Shown here piece by piece: positions 29,609 through 41,853 of a stretch of 50,339 nt of DNA (its first letter is position 1; each line of letters starts with the position of its first letter). The stretch spans positions 1 through 50,339 of the forward strand of contig JAPKHL010000011.1 in NCBI GenBank assembly GCA_026646875.1, in the 5' to 3' direction. The stretch is from Rhodocyclaceae bacterium. GTDB lineage: Bacteria > Pseudomonadota > Gammaproteobacteria > Burkholderiales > Rhodocyclaceae. The translations under genes were made by a program, and so were the position numbers. Below the pieces are notes generated by a model. The model was not told the origin of the DNA. It ran no database searches and worked only from the letters and a program-made list of their open reading frames with translations.

Positions 29609-31621
29609 ATGGACGATTCCGCGGTGTGCGCGCAACAGCGCTACGACATGCTGCGCGCCGGGCTGGACCAGCTCGACCAAGGCTTCACGATCTTCGACGC
29701 GGGGCTGCGCATGGTCTCCTGGAACCGCGCCTTCCTCCGCCTGCTCGACTTTCCCGAGGAGATGGCCTACGTCGGCGCGCCCTTCGAGAGCTTCATCCGC
29801 TACAACGCCGAGCGCGGCGAATACGGCCCCGGCGATCCGGCGACGTTGACCGCGCGCATCGTGGGCCTGGCCGGCAATTTCGCCGCCCACTACGCTGAGC
29901 GCCACCGCCCCAACGGCCGCATCATCGCCGTGCGCGGCGCACCGCTGCCGCACGCCGGCTTCATGACGCTGTACACCGACATCACCGAGCAGCGCCACTA
30001 CGAGGGGCTGATCGAGGAACAGAACCAGGCGCTGGAAGCGCGTGTGCACGAGCGCACCGCCGAGCTGGAAGCGGCGCACAGCGCCAATCTCGACATCACC
30101 GCCTCGTTGCGCCGTTCCGAGGCGCGCCTGCGCCTGATCACCGACCGCGTGCCGGCGAACATCGGCTATTTCGACAACCAGCTGATCTTCCGCTACGCCA
30201 ACCAGGGCTATTCGAACTGGTTCGGTCTGCCGATCGAGGAAATCGTCGGCCACAGCACGGCCTCGGTGCTCGGCCCGACGGTCTGGCCGACGGTGCGCGA
30301 CAATGTCCTGCGCGGCCTCTCGGGCCAGCAGGTCAGCTACGAGTACTCGCTGACCCGCGCCGACGGCCGCCCGGTGTTCGCACGCAGCACACTGGTGCCG
30401 GAGTTCGCGCCGGACGGGACGGTGCTCGGCTGCTTCGTGCTGGCGCTCGACGTGACCGAGCAGAAGCGCACGCAGGCGGCACTGGCGCAGGCGCAGAAAA
30501 TGGAGGCGATCGGCCAGCTGACCGGCGGCATCGCGCACGACTTCAACAACATGCTGACGGTGGTGATCGGCAACCTCGCCGTCCTGCGCGAGCAGCAGGG
30601 CGACGATGCCGGGATCGCCGAATACCTCGATGCGGCATTGCAGGCCTCGCGCCGGGGCGTGGACCTGATCAAGCGGTTGTTGGCCTTCTCCCGGCAGCAG
30701 CCGCTGGCGCCGCGCACCGTGGACATCGGCCGGCTGGTGCAGGAGATGGCCAAGCTGATCCGCCGCTCGCTGCCCGAGAGCATCGCCCTCCACCCACCCT
30801 CCGGCGAGGGCGTCCTGCTCGCCCGCGTGGACCCCAACCAGCTCGACAGCGCGCTGCTCAATCTGGTGCTCAACGCGCGCGACGCGATGCCGCAGGGCGG
30901 CACCATCCGCATCGGACTCGAGACCCAGAGGCTCGCGGGCGAGGAGGCCGAGGCGCACGAGCTGCCGCCCGGCGACTACGTCGCCATCGTCGTCAGCGAC
31001 GACGGACTCGGCATGGATGGCGCGACGCAGGCACGCGTCTTCGAACCCTTCTTCACCACCAAGCCCTTCGGCAAGGGCAGCGGCCTCGGGCTGGCCATGG
31101 TCTATGGTTTCGTCCGCCAGTCCGGCGGCTGCGTCCGCATCGACAGCACGCCGGGCGCCGGCACCTCGGTCACCCTGCTGCTGCCGGCGCTGCCCGCCGA
31201 AACCGCGTTGCTGGAGGCCCCCGCCGATCCGGCCGGCCCGCTCGGCAATCCCGACCGGCTGGTGCTGCTGGTCGAGGACGATCCGGAAGTGCGCCGCATC
31301 GTACGCATGCAGCTGATCGATCTCGGCTATCCGGTGCTGGAGGCGGAGAACGGGCCGGAGGCACTGAGCATCATCGAGAACGTGCCGGATATCGCCATCC
31401 TGCTCTCCGACGTGGTGATGCCCGGCGGTATCGACGGCCGCGAGCTGGCCCGCCGGGCCCGCCGGCAACGGCCGGGAATGCGCATCGTGCTGATGAGCGG
31501 TTATGCTTACGGAAATCCAGACGACGATGGCGGTCCGGCCGCCGAGCCGGCCCTGCCGATGCTCGGCAAGCCGTTCGAGAAACGGCAGCTGGCCGCCATC
31601 CTGCAGACTTCCGAGACATGA
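29609..31621 (+). CDS. Soluble PAS-domain hybrid sensor histidine kinase
   Basis: 670 residues, no membrane segment. Two PAS domains (about 15-125, with LDQGFTIFDAGLRMVSWNRA, and about 170-290, with PANIGYFDNQLIFRYANQGY), a coiled-coil linker, HisKA with GGIAHDFNNMLTVVIG (His310), HATPase with NLVLNARDAMP and GKGSGLGLAMVYGF, and a C-terminal receiver with Asp601 (LLSDVVMPG). The AHDFNN box marks the HPK4-type kinases. The ATG at 29609 has GGAAGGAGG about 6 bp before it. It overlaps the OmpR-type regulator by ATGA and is divergent from the acetate transport genes, so sensing of carbon or redox state linked to acetate is a reasonable guess. Confidence 0.92.
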   Translation: MDDSAVCAQQRYDMLRAGLDQLDQGFTIFDAGLRMVSWNRAFLRLLDFPEEMAYVGAPFESFIRYNAERGEYGPGDPATLTARIVGLAGNFAAHYAERHRPNGRIIAVRGAPLPHAGFMTLYTDITEQRHYEGLIEEQNQALEARVHERTAELEAAHSANLDITASLRRSEARLRLITDRVPANIGYFDNQLIFRYANQGYSNWFGLPIEEIVGHSTASVLGPTVWPTVRDNVLRGLSGQQVSYEYSLTRADGRPVFARSTLVPEFAPDGTVLGCFVLALDVTEQKRTQAALAQAQKMEAIGQLTGGIAHDFNNMLTVVIGNLAVLREQQGDDAGIAEYLDAALQASRRGVDLIKRLLAFSRQQPLAPRTVDIGRLVQEMAKLIRRSLPESIALHPPSGEGVLLARVDPNQLDSALLNLVLNARDAMPQGGTIRIGLETQRLAGEEAEAHELPPGDYVAIVVSDDGLGMDGATQARVFEPFFTTKPFGKGSGLGLAMVYGFVRQSGGCVRIDSTPGAGTSVTLLLPALPAETALLEAPADPAGPLGNPDRLVLLVEDDPEVRRIVRMQLIDLGYPVLEAENGPEALSIIENVPDIAILLSDVVMPGGIDGRELARRARRQRPGMRIVLMSGYAYGNPDDDGGPAAEPALPMLGKPFEKRQLAAILQTSET

Positions 31622-32367
31622 CCGCAGCCAGCGCGCCCGCGAACTCCGGCCGGGAAACCCCGGCGTCCATCTACCTCGTCGAGGACGAACCCGAGATCGC
31701 GCGCATCGTCGTGCGCGTGCTCGGCGATTTCGGCTTCACCGCCGAATGGTTCCGCACCGGCGCCGAGTTGCTGCGTCGCCTGCGCACTCGTCCGCCCGGA
31801 CTGTGCATCGTCGATCTCGGATTGCCCGACATCGACGGCATGGAGCTGGTGCGCGAAATCCGGCGGCGGCATGCCGGCGCCTGCGGAGTGCTGATCCTCA
31901 CCGGGCGCGGCTATACCGCCGACCGGGTGATGGGGCTGGAGCTCGGCGCCGACGACTACATCGTCAAGCCCTTCGAGCCGCGCGAGCTGATCGCCCGCAT
32001 CCGCAGCATCCTGCGTCGCTGCGAGCCGCATGCCGGAAGCCCCCCGCCGACCGCCGCGCGTGTCGCCGAATTCTCCGGCTGGCGCTTCGACACCGGCAGC
32101 AACGCGCTGTACGCGCCGGACGCCGAGGAGTTCAGCCTGAGTACCGCCGAGGCACAGCTGTTGCGCCTCTTTCTGGAACGGCCGAACCGCATCCTGACTC
32201 GCGAGCAGCTGCTCGGGGAGCGCGGCGTCTCCCCCTACGACCGCAGCATCGATGTGCGCATTTCCCGCCTGCGCCGCAAGCTGGAGAGCGACCCGCACAA
32301 TCCCAAGATCATCAAGACGGTATACGGCGCCGGCTATCTCTTCTCCAGCACGGTTTCCTGGGGGTAG
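31618..32367 (+). CDS. OmpR/PhoB-type response regulator
   Basis: 249 residues: receiver (IYLVEDEPEIARIVVRVLGD, Asp66 in CIVDLGLPDIDG, Lys in DDYIVKPFEPRELIARIRSI) and a C-terminal winged helix with SLSTAEAQLLRLFLERPNRI and DRSIDVRISRLRRKLESDP. The first 16 residues are an extension relative to usual family members. Its ATG overlaps the stop of the PAS kinase by 4 bp, so they are coupled partners. It ends 25 bp from the convergent trpE. Likely targets include its own operon and the divergent DUF485-actP unit. Confidence 0.94.
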   Translation: MTAASAPANSGRETPASIYLVEDEPEIARIVVRVLGDFGFTAEWFRTGAELLRRLRTRPPGLCIVDLGLPDIDGMELVREIRRRHAGACGVLILTGRGYTADRVMGLELGADDYIVKPFEPRELIARIRSILRRCEPHAGSPPPTAARVAEFSGWRFDTGSNALYAPDAEEFSLSTAEAQLLRLFLERPNRILTREQLLGERGVSPYDRSIDVRISRLRRKLESDPHNPKIIKTVYGAGYLFSSTVSWG

Positions 32368-32392
32368 TCCGGAAGGCCGGGCCGGCCGCCGG

Positions 32393-33868
32393 TCAGTCGA
32401 GGCGGGTGTCGAGGCCGTGCTCGGCCAGTTCGGCCGCGCGCAGGACGGCGCGGGCCTTGTTCTGGGTTTCCTGCCATTCCGAGGAGGGATCGGAGTCGGC
32501 GACGATGCCGGCGCCGGCCTGCACGTGCAGCTGTCCGTCCTTGACCACCGCGGTGCGGATGGCGATGGCGAGATCCATGTCGCCATGGAAGCCCAGGTAG
32601 CCGACGGCGCCGGCGTAGATGCCGCGCCGCACCGGCTCGAGTTCGTCGATGATTTCCATGGCGCGCACCTTCGGCGCGCCGGAGACGGTGCCGGCCGGGA
32701 AGGTGGCCTTGAGTACGTCGAGCGCATCGAGGCCGGGCTGCAGCTTGCCCTCGACGTTGGAGACGATGTGCATGACGTGCGAGTAGCGCTCGACGATCAT
32801 GTTCTCGGTCAGGCGGACCGAGCCGACCTGGGCGACACGGCCGGCATCGTTGCGACCGAGGTCGAGCAGCTGCACGTGCTCGGCACGCTCCTTTTCGTCG
32901 GCCAGCAGCTCGGCGGCGAGCGCCTGGTCTTCCTCGAACGAGGCGCCGCGCTTGCGCGTGCCGGCGATCGGACGCACCGTCACGGTGTCGCCCTCGAGGC
33001 GCACGAGGATCTCCGGCGAGGCGCCGACGACGTGAAAATCCTCGAAGTCGAAATAGAACATGTACGGCGAGGGGTTGAGCGAGCGCAGCGAGCGGTAGAG
33101 CGCCATCGGGCTGGCGCCGAGCGGTTTGCTCATGCGCTGCGAGAGGACAACCTGCATGATGTCGCCCTCGGTGATGTAGTGCTTGGCCTTGAGCACGGCC
33201 TGCTTGAACTGTGCCTCGCCGAACACCGACACGGCCGGCTGCGAGGGACGCGGCGTCTCGGCCGGAATCTGCACCGGTGCGCGCAGCTTCGCCAGCAGTT
33301 CGCGCAGGCGCGCCTGTGCCTTTTGAAAGGCGCCGGGAACGCCGGGCTCGGCATAGACGACGAGCGAGAGCTTGCCGGAGAGGTTGTCGACGACGGCGAT
33401 TTCCTCGGACAGCAGGAGGACGATGTCCGGCGTGCCGAGATCGCCCGGCTTCTGCGTACGGGTCAGGCGCGTCTCGACGTAGCGCACGGTGTCGTAGCCA
33501 AAGCAGCCGACGAGGCCGCCGCAGAAGCGCGGCAGGCCGGCCGACGGCGCGGCGCGGAAGCGCTTCATGTACTTGCCGATGAAGTCGAGCGGGTTGGTGT
33601 CGTCCTCGCGCTCGGCGATGCGGTTGCCGGTGAGCACCAGCACCTGGTGACCATTGACCACGATCCGCGTCGGGCTGGCGAGACCGATGATCGAATAGCG
33701 GCCGAAGCGCTCACCCCCCTGTACCGATTCGAGCAGATAGGTGTAGGGGCCGTTGGCGAGCTTCAGGTAGATCGAGAGCGGGGTATCGAGATCGGCAAAG
33801 GTCTCGAGGGTGACCGGAATGCGGTTGTAGCCTTGCGCGGCGAGCGCGTTGAATTCGGTTTCGTTCAT
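32393..33868 (-). CDS. trpE: Anthranilate synthase component I
   Basis: 491 residues. N-terminal TrpE domain with [20 protein letters not shown] (the tryptophan-site segment LLES) and a chorismate-binding domain with [21 protein letters not shown]-like [36 protein letters not shown] and [18 protein letters not shown]. It makes anthranilate from chorismate with the TrpG glutaminase. It is last in rpe-gph-trpE; no trpG, trpD or trpC follows, because a convergent response-regulator gene ends 25 bp away. The start at 33868 has only a weak Shine-Dalgarno (GTGAGA) and overlaps the stop of a short upstream frame, so translation may be coupled to that frame. Confidence 0.97.
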   Translation of the reverse strand: MNETEFNALAAQGYNRIPVTLETFADLDTPLSIYLKLANGPYTYLLESVQGGERFGRYSIIGLASPTRIVVNGHQVLVLTGNRIAEREDDTNPLDFIGKYMKRFRAAPSAGLPRFCGGLVGCFGYDTVRYVETRLTRTQKPGDLGTPDIVLLLSEEIAVVDNLSGKLSLVVYAEPGVPGAFQKAQARLRELLAKLRAPVQIPAETPRPSQPAVSVFGEAQFKQAVLKAKHYITEGDIMQVVLSQRMSKPLGASPMALYRSLRSLNPSPYMFYFDFEDFHVVGASPEILVRLEGDTVTVRPIAGTRKRGASFEEDQALAAELLADEKERAEHVQLLDLGRNDAGRVAQVGSVRLTENMIVERYSHVMHIVSNVEGKLQPGLDALDVLKATFPAGTVSGAPKVRAMEIIDELEPVRRGIYAGAVGYLGFHGDMDLAIAIRTAVVKDGQLHVQAGAGIVADSDPSSEWQETQNKARAVLRAAELAEHGLDTRLD

Positions 33869-34015
33869 TGCAATCTCACAAAGACGGTGCTGCCGGATGG
33901 AAGGGATGGACGTGCAGGACTACTGGCGCCATGTGCGCCAGCCGCGCCGGGAATCGAGGTTCCGGGCACGGACTGCAACGTTCTCCTTCGCTTGCGCCGT
34001 GTTCTTGCGAGTCAC
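33865..34015 (-). promoter_or_regulatory. Possible trpE leader with two overlapping short reading frames
   Basis: Between gph and trpE, two short frames are visible on the minus strand. Frame A starts at a GTG (34015), runs 31 codons and ends RRGWRTWRQ-stop at 33920, with two Trp codons three apart, six codons from the stop. Its Trp codons lie in a hairpin CTGGCGC-ACATG-GCGCCAG. Frame B has GAAGGAG (33989-33983) then TTG at 33978, runs 37 codons and ends in a TGA overlapping the trpE ATG (ATGA). Tandem Trp codons before a stop suggest attenuation and the ATGA suggests coupling, but there is no clear terminator hairpin with a U-tract, so this is tentative. Confidence 0.35.
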
Positions 34016-34056
34016 AATGTTCTTCTGGATGGCCGGGGGCGGCGATAGTCGCCGGT

Positions 34057-34746
34057 TCAGCGCGGCTGGCCTGCGGGGCAGGCGGCGTAGCGGGCCGCGT
34101 CGACGAGGCTGGATACTAGCGCATCGCAATCGGCACTGTCCACCGGGCGCCCCTCGTTGTAGCCGTAGGGCACGCAGAGCACGGGACAGCCGGCGGCGCG
34201 GGCGGCCTCGATGTCGTTGAGCGAATCGCCGACGTGCAGGTTTCGCTCCGGCGCCGTGCCGAGCAGCGCGCAGGCGTGCAGGATCGGCTCGGGACGCGGT
34301 TTCTTGTAGGGCAGCGTGTCGCCGGAAACGACTGCCGCGAAGTAGGCGGCGAGGCCCGTCCGTTCGAGCAGCGGAACGGTGAAGGCAGCCGGCTTGTTGG
34401 TCACCACGGCGAGCGGCAGGCCATGCGCACGCAGTGCGTCGAGCCCCTCGATCACACCGGGGTAGAGGCGTGCGGTCTGGCCGTTGAGAATCGCGTAGTG
34501 GCGCTGGAAGACGGCAATGCCGGCGGTCAGTTCGGCCGCCGCTGGCGGCGCGTCGCGGCTGAGGCAACGCTCGACGAGGACGGCCATGCCCTTGCCGACG
34601 AAGCGCCTGATCTCGGCCAGGCTGCGCGGCGGCAGGCCAAGCTCGGCCAGCATGGCGTTACTGGCGGCGACCAGGTCGTCGAGGGTGTCGAGCAGGGTGC
34701 CGTCGAGGTCGAGGGTGACCGAGCGGATGACGGAGGGCGGGGGCAT
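34057..34746 (-). CDS. gph: Phosphoglycolate phosphatase (HAD family)
   Basis: 229 residues with HAD motifs: LDLDGTLLDT (nucleophile Asp13, acid/base Asp15), motif II VVTNKP, motif III Lys in YKKPRPEP, and motif IV GDSLNDIEAARAAG. It removes phosphate from 2-phosphoglycolate. Its position between rpe (12 bp upstream) and trpE is the conserved rpe-gph-trpE order of beta- and gammaproteobacteria, which supports the specific name. A weak Shine-Dalgarno precedes the ATG at 34746. Confidence 0.93.
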   Translation of the reverse strand: MPPPSVIRSVTLDLDGTLLDTLDDLVAASNAMLAELGLPPRSLAEIRRFVGKGMAVLVERCLSRDAPPAAAELTAGIAVFQRHYAILNGQTARLYPGVIEGLDALRAHGLPLAVVTNKPAAFTVPLLERTGLAAYFAAVVSGDTLPYKKPRPEPILHACALLGTAPERNLHVGDSLNDIEAARAAGCPVLCVPYGYNEGRPVDSADCDALVSSLVDAARYAACPAGQPR

Positions 34747-34758
34747 CGGGAACGCACC

Positions 34759-35430
34759 CTAGGCGCGGGCCAGTTCGGCGCGCATGGCATCGATGGTGGC
34801 CTTGTAGTCGGGTGTACCGTAGATGGCCGAACCGGCGACGAAGGCATCGGCACCGGCACGGGCGATCTCGGCGATGTTGTCGACCTTCACGCCGCCGTCG
34901 ATCTCGAGGCGGATGCGGCGACCGCTCTCCTGCGCATGGGCATCGATCCGGGCGCGCGCGGCGCGCAGCTTGGGCAGCGTGGCGGGGATGAACTTCTGCC
35001 CGCCGAAACCGGGGTTCACGCTCATCAGCAGGACGACGTCGAGCTTGTCCATCACATGATCCATGTAGTCGAGGGGCGTCGCCGGATTGAAGACGAGGCC
35101 GGCCTGGCAGCCCAGCTCGCGGATCAGCGAGAGCGTGCGGTCGATGTGCTCGGAGGCTTCCGGGTGGAAGGTGATGATGTTGGCGCCGGCCTTCGCGAAA
35201 TCCGGCACGATGCGGTCGACCGGCTTGACCATCAGGTGCACGTCGATCGGTGCCTGCGTGAGGGGGCGGATCGCTTCGCAGACCAGCGGGCCGATCGTCA
35301 GGTTGGGGACGTAGTGGTTGTCCATCACGTCGAAGTGGATCCAGTCAGCGCCGGCGGCGACGACGTTGGTGACTTCCTCGCCGAGGCGGGCGAAGTTGGC
35401 GGACAGGAGGCTGGGGGCGATGACGTACAT
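34759..35430 (-). CDS. rpe: Ribulose-phosphate 3-epimerase
   Basis: 223 residues: [20 protein letters not shown], the metal-binding [29 protein letters not shown], and [14 protein letters not shown], followed by EIDGGVK, all standard Rpe motifs of the TIM barrel. It interconverts ribulose 5-phosphate and xylulose 5-phosphate. First gene of the rpe-gph-trpE unit and divergent from apaG. A TAAAAT at 35463-35458 lies about 28 bp before the ATG and may be the -10; there is no good Shine-Dalgarno. Confidence 0.97.
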   Translation of the reverse strand: MYVIAPSLLSANFARLGEEVTNVVAAGADWIHFDVMDNHYVPNLTIGPLVCEAIRPLTQAPIDVHLMVKPVDRIVPDFAKAGANIITFHPEASEHIDRTLSLIRELGCQAGLVFNPATPLDYMDHVMDKLDVVLLMSVNPGFGGQKFIPATLPKLRAARARIDAHAQESGRRIRLEIDGGVKVDNIAEIARAGADAFVAGSAIYGTPDYKATIDAMRAELARA

Positions 35431-35604
35431 GGCGCGGGCCTGGCGGGCAAAAAGGCGATTTTACAGCGAAAGCGCCTGCGAACCGGCGCGCGCGGCGCTT
35501 GTCAGAGTGTGGCAAGCTGGTGTGCAATCCCGTGCACCGCGAGCATTCCGGATTCTTGACCCCTTTTGCCCCCTTTCCCCTCTCCCCGACGGAACCCCTT
35601 CCCC

Positions 35605-35988
35605 ATGGCCGAAAGCAGGAAATACGACATCGCCGTCAGCGCCCAGCCGCAGTACCTCGCCGATCAGTCCGATCCGGAAGGTGGCCGCTACGTGTTCGCC
35701 TATACGATCACCATCGAGAACGTGGGCACCGTGGCCGCGCAGCTGATCTCGCGGCACTGGATCATCACCGGCGCGGACAACAGCGCGCAGGAAGTGCGCG
35801 GCCTCGGCGTGGTCGGCCACCAGCCGCTGCTGCAGCCGGGCGAGAAATTCGAATACACCAGCGGTTGCCAGCTGGACAGCCCGGTCGGCAGCATGCGCGG
35901 CAGCTACCAGATGACGGCCGAGGACGGCACGCAATTCGAGGTGGAGATTCCGGAGTTCACGCTGATGGCGCCGCGCGTCCTGCACTGA
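35605..35988 (+). CDS. apaG: ApaG protein
   Basis: 127 residues starting MAESRKYDIAVSAQPQYLAD, with YTITIENVGTVAAQLISRHW, GVVGHQPLLQPGEKFEYTSG and GSMRGSYQM, which are diagnostic of the ApaG fibronectin-III-like fold. The family is linked to cobalt/magnesium homeostasis and diadenosine tetraphosphate phenotypes; the biochemical role is unclear. The ATG at 35605 matches the family start; an in-frame upstream ATG (35566) would add 13 non-conserved residues. It is divergent from rpe, a common betaproteobacterial arrangement, and 19 bp upstream of a methyltransferase gene. Confidence 0.95.
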   Translation: MAESRKYDIAVSAQPQYLADQSDPEGGRYVFAYTITIENVGTVAAQLISRHWIITGADNSAQEVRGLGVVGHQPLLQPGEKFEYTSGCQLDSPVGSMRGSYQMTAEDGTQFEVEIPEFTLMAPRVLH

Positions 35989-36007
35989 GCCGCTTCCCGG
36001 GGCCGCC

Positions 36008-36616
36008 GTGAGCCTGCGCCACAGTTATACGCTGATCGCCCCGGTCTATGACGCGCTGCTGACGGCGGCGACGCGCGCTGCACGGGCGCGCAGTCTGGCC
36101 GCGCTGCCGGGGACGCCGGCACGGGTGCTGCTCAACGGCGTCGGCACCGGCCTCGATCTGCCGCACCTGCCGCCGCAGCACCGCTACACCGGGATCGACC
36201 TGACGCCGGCGATGCTGCGCCGTGCCGCACCACGGACCGCCGGGCTGGATTTCCGCTGCGTGCTGGGCGATGCACAACGCCTGCCCTTCGCCGACGGCAG
36301 CTTCGATCACGCCGTCCTGCACCTGATTCTCGCGGTGGTTCCCGATCCGGTCGCCTGTCTGCGCGAGACCGCGCGTGTGCTGGCGCCCGGCGGGCAAATT
36401 CTGGTGTTCGACAAGTTCCTGCCGGCGGACCGGCCGGCGCCGCTGCGGCGGCTGCTCAATCCGCTGTCGCGCCGGCTGGCGACGCGCCTCGACGTGGTGT
36501 TCGAGACGGTGCTGGCCGGCGCGCGGGAAACGGAACCGTCGCTGACGCTATGCAGCGACCGGCCGGCCCTCGCGGCCGGCTGGTTCCGGCTGATCCGTCT
36601 GGAAAAAAGCGCCTGA
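36008..36616 (+). CDS. Class I SAM-dependent methyltransferase (UbiE-like fold)
   Basis: 202 residues. N-terminal LRHSYTLIAPVYDALL, motif I RVLLNGVGTGLDLPHL, GIDLTPAMLRRA, and the post-motif segment DAQRLPFADGSFDHAVLHLI, then ARVLAPGGQILVFDKFLP. It fits the UbiE/phospholipid N-methyltransferase-like group. Motif I has Asn in place of the usual acidic residue. GTG start at 36008, without a clear Shine-Dalgarno, 19 bp after apaG, so probably cotranscribed. The substrate is unknown; it ends 9 bp from the convergent argJ. Confidence 0.85.
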   Translation: MSLRHSYTLIAPVYDALLTAATRAARARSLAALPGTPARVLLNGVGTGLDLPHLPPQHRYTGIDLTPAMLRRAAPRTAGLDFRCVLGDAQRLPFADGSFDHAVLHLILAVVPDPVACLRETARVLAPGGQILVFDKFLPADRPAPLRRLLNPLSRRLATRLDVVFETVLAGARETEPSLTLCSDRPALAAGWFRLIRLEKSA

Positions 36617-36625
36617 GGCGCCGCA

Positions 36626-37864
36626 TCAACTCCGGTAGTCGGCGTTGATCTTCACGTAGTCGTAGGAAAAATCGCAGGTATACACGCAGCCCCGGGCCGT
36701 GCCGCGTCCGAGGTCGACGCGCACGGTGATCTCGGCCTGCCGCATCACGCGCGCGCCGTCCTCCTCGCGGTACGAGGCGGCCCGCCCGCCCTGCTCGGCG
36801 ACGAGGATCTCCTCGCCGCCACCGGCCAGCCAGACCCGCACGCCGTTGACGTCGAGATCGCGAATGCCGGCGTAGCCGATCGCAGCGAGGATGCGGCCGA
36901 GATTGGGGTCGGAGGCGAAGAAGGCAGTCTTCACCAGCGGCGAATGGCCGATGGCGTAGCCGACGCGCTTGCATTCCTCGCGGTCCTTGCCGCCCTCGAT
37001 GACGATGCTCATGAACTTGGTGGCACCCTCGCCATCGCGTACGATGGCCTGGGCCAGCTCCACGGCGACGGCTATGACCGCCTCGCGCAACCGGTCATAG
37101 CCGGGAGCGTCGGCAGCGGCGAACTCGATGCCGGCCTGGCCGGTGGCGATCAGGACGAAGGAGTCGTTGGTCGAGGTGTCGCCGTCGACGGTGATGCAGT
37201 TGAACGATTCGTCGGCGGCCTCGCGCACCAGCTGCTGCAGCAGCGGTGCGGCGATGCCGGCGTCGGTGGCCATGAAGCCGAGCATGGTCGCCATGTTCGG
37301 CTTGATCATGCCGGCCCCCTTGCTGATGCCGGTGATGGTGATCGTCCGGCCGTCGACCTCGATGCGGCGCGAGGCCGCCTTGGCGACAGTATCGGTGGTC
37401 ATGATCGCGTGCGCGGCGGCATGCCAGTGCTCGGCCCGCAGGTCGTCGACGCAGCGCGGCAGACCGGCGACCAGGCGATCGACGGGCAGCGGTTCGAGAA
37501 TCACGCCGGTCGAGAAGGGCAGCACCTGCCGCTCCTCGATGCCGAGCAGCCGCCCTACGCCCGAGCAGGTCTGCCAGGCTGCCTGCACGCCAAGCTCGCC
37601 GGTACCGGCGTTGGCGATGCCGGTATTGATCACCAGTGCGCGGATCTCGCCGCCGAGGTCGAGATGGCGTCGGCACAGCTGGACCGGCGCGGCGCAGAAG
37701 CGGTTCTCGGTGAACACGCCGGCGACGCGGCAACCCGGGTCGAGCGCGATCAGCGTCAGGTCGCGGCGATCGGCCTTGCGGATGCCGGCCTCGGCGATGC
37801 CGAGGCGGACGCCGGCCACGGGGAAAAGGGCGTCGGGGGCGGGGGTGGCGTAGTTGACGGGCAT
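36626..37864 (-). CDS. argJ: Bifunctional ornithine acetyltransferase/N-acetylglutamate synthase
   Basis: 412 residues: [45 protein letters not shown], and the autocleavage site [16 protein letters not shown] with nucleophile Thr193 that generates alpha and beta subunits; the C-terminus [12 protein letters not shown] is the conserved ArgJ end. It recycles the acetyl group from N-acetylornithine to glutamate in arginine synthesis. The ATG at 37864 matches the family start (MPVNYATP). It lies 81 bp downstream of secA. Confidence 0.96.
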   Translation of the reverse strand: MPVNYATPAPDALFPVAGVRLGIAEAGIRKADRRDLTLIALDPGCRVAGVFTENRFCAAPVQLCRRHLDLGGEIRALVINTGIANAGTGELGVQAAWQTCSGVGRLLGIEERQVLPFSTGVILEPLPVDRLVAGLPRCVDDLRAEHWHAAAHAIMTTDTVAKAASRRIEVDGRTITITGISKGAGMIKPNMATMLGFMATDAGIAAPLLQQLVREAADESFNCITVDGDTSTNDSFVLIATGQAGIEFAAADAPGYDRLREAVIAVAVELAQAIVRDGEGATKFMSIVIEGGKDREECKRVGYAIGHSPLVKTAFFASDPNLGRILAAIGYAGIRDLDVNGVRVWLAGGGEEILVAEQGGRAASYREEDGARVMRQAEITVRVDLGRGTARGCVYTCDFSYDYVKINADYRS

Positions 37865-37945
37865 GGTTTCAGTCGGGAGCGAAGAGTGGGGAAAGCGGGG
37901 CGGGACGCGGCGAGGCATGCGCTGCCTTGCCCCACCCCCGGCTTC

Positions 37946-40663
<2,718 letters not shown>

Positions 40664-40696
40664 TCTGGTTTGGCTTGCCAAAGCGGAAAAACGTGG

Positions 40697-40723
40697 ATTC
40701 TAGCACGCGCCCCCGGCGGGGGC
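40697..40723 (-). promoter_or_regulatory. Candidate secA -10 element with a hairpin just upstream
   Basis: TAGAAT (40702-40697 on the minus strand) precedes the secA ATG by 33 bp. Just upstream, GCCCCC-GGC-GGGGGC (40709-40723) forms a short perfect hairpin between ribD and secA that could help end the ribD transcript, although no U-tract follows. No convincing -35 is visible. Confidence 0.45.
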
Positions 40724-40733
40724 GGCGGGGAGG

Positions 40734-41846
40734 CTACGCCCGGCTGGCGTCGCCGCCGTCCGGCAGGAGCCGGGCGCGCAAGCGAAGGTCGCTGCCGAGC
40801 ATGCGCACCTCGTCGATACACAGCCGCACGCGCCCCTCGAGCGTAGACAGTACGGGCAGAGCGAACATGCCGCGCGCACTGTCGCCGAGCAGGCAGGGCG
40901 CAAGATAGAGCAGCAGCTCGTCGACCAGGCCGGCGTGCAGCAGGGCACCGCTCAGGCCGCTGCCGGCCTCGGCGTGCACCTCGTTGACACCACGCCGGCC
41001 CAGCTCGGCGAGCAGCGCCGGCAGATCCACCCGCCCCGTTCCATCGGGCAGCGCCAGCACCTCCGCGCCTTGCGCGCGCAGCGCGGCGACCTTGCCGGCA
41101 TCGGCCGTCGCGCAGGCCACCAGCGCGCCACCGCCAGCGAGGATGCGCGCGGTGGGCGCGATTCCGAGGTGGCTGTCGACGACCACCCGGAGCGGGTGCC
41201 GGTCGGTGTCGATGTCGCGCACGGTGAATTGCGGATCGTCTTCGCGCACGGTGCCGCTGCCGGTCAGCAGGGCGCAGGCACGAGCACGCCAGCGATGGCC
41301 GTCGCGGCGGGCGGCGGGGCCGGTCAGCCATTGACTGAGACCGTTGTCGAGGGCGGTGCGACCGTCCAGGCTGGCGGCCATTTTCATGCGCAGCCAGGGG
41401 CGCCCCCGCGTCATCCGCGCGATGAAGCCGACATTCAGCGCTGCGGCGTCGGTGGACAGCAGGCCGCAGCTGGCGGGAATGCCGGCGGCGCGCAGTTGCG
41501 CCAGGCCGCGCCCGGCCACCCGCGGGTTCGGATCTTCCAGCGCGGCGACGACGCGGCCGATGCCGGCGGCAATCAACGCGTCGACGCAGGGCGGCGTGCG
41601 GCCATGGTGGGCACAGGGTTCGAGCGTGACGTATGCGGTGGCGCCGCGGGCCGCGTCGCCGGCGGCGCGCAGGGCGTTGACCTCGGCGTGCGCCTCGCCG
41701 GCCCGGGCATGCCAGCCCTCGCCGACGATCCGTCCATCGCGGACGAGGACGCAACCGACGCGCGGATTGGGGCTGGTGGTATACAGGCCGCGTTCGGCGA
41801 GGCGCAACGCACGCGCCATGTAACCGTGGTCGGCCGCGCTGAACAT
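40734..41846 (-). CDS. ribD: Riboflavin biosynthesis bifunctional deaminase/reductase
   Basis: 370 residues: N-terminal cytidine-deaminase-like domain with TTSPNPRVGCVLVRDG, zinc ligands in HAEVNAL (His53, Glu55) and PCAHHGRTPPC (Cys78, Cys87), then the reductase domain with RPWLRMKMAASLDGRTAL and EVHAEAGSGLSGALL. It carries out the second and third steps from GTP toward riboflavin. It follows nrdR by 7 bp in glyA-nrdR-ribD, a conserved betaproteobacterial order; the usual ribE/ribB genes do not follow, secA does. Confidence 0.96.
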   Translation of the reverse strand: MFSAADHGYMARALRLAERGLYTTSPNPRVGCVLVRDGRIVGEGWHARAGEAHAEVNALRAAGDAARGATAYVTLEPCAHHGRTPPCVDALIAAGIGRVVAALEDPNPRVAGRGLAQLRAAGIPASCGLLSTDAAALNVGFIARMTRGRPWLRMKMAASLDGRTALDNGLSQWLTGPAARRDGHRWRARACALLTGSGTVREDDPQFTVRDIDTDRHPLRVVVDSHLGIAPTARILAGGGALVACATADAGKVAALRAQGAEVLALPDGTGRVDLPALLAELGRRGVNEVHAEAGSGLSGALLHAGLVDELLLYLAPCLLGDSARGMFALPVLSTLEGRVRLCIDEVRMLGSDLRLRARLLPDGGDASRA

Positions 41847-41853
41847 GCGGGAA

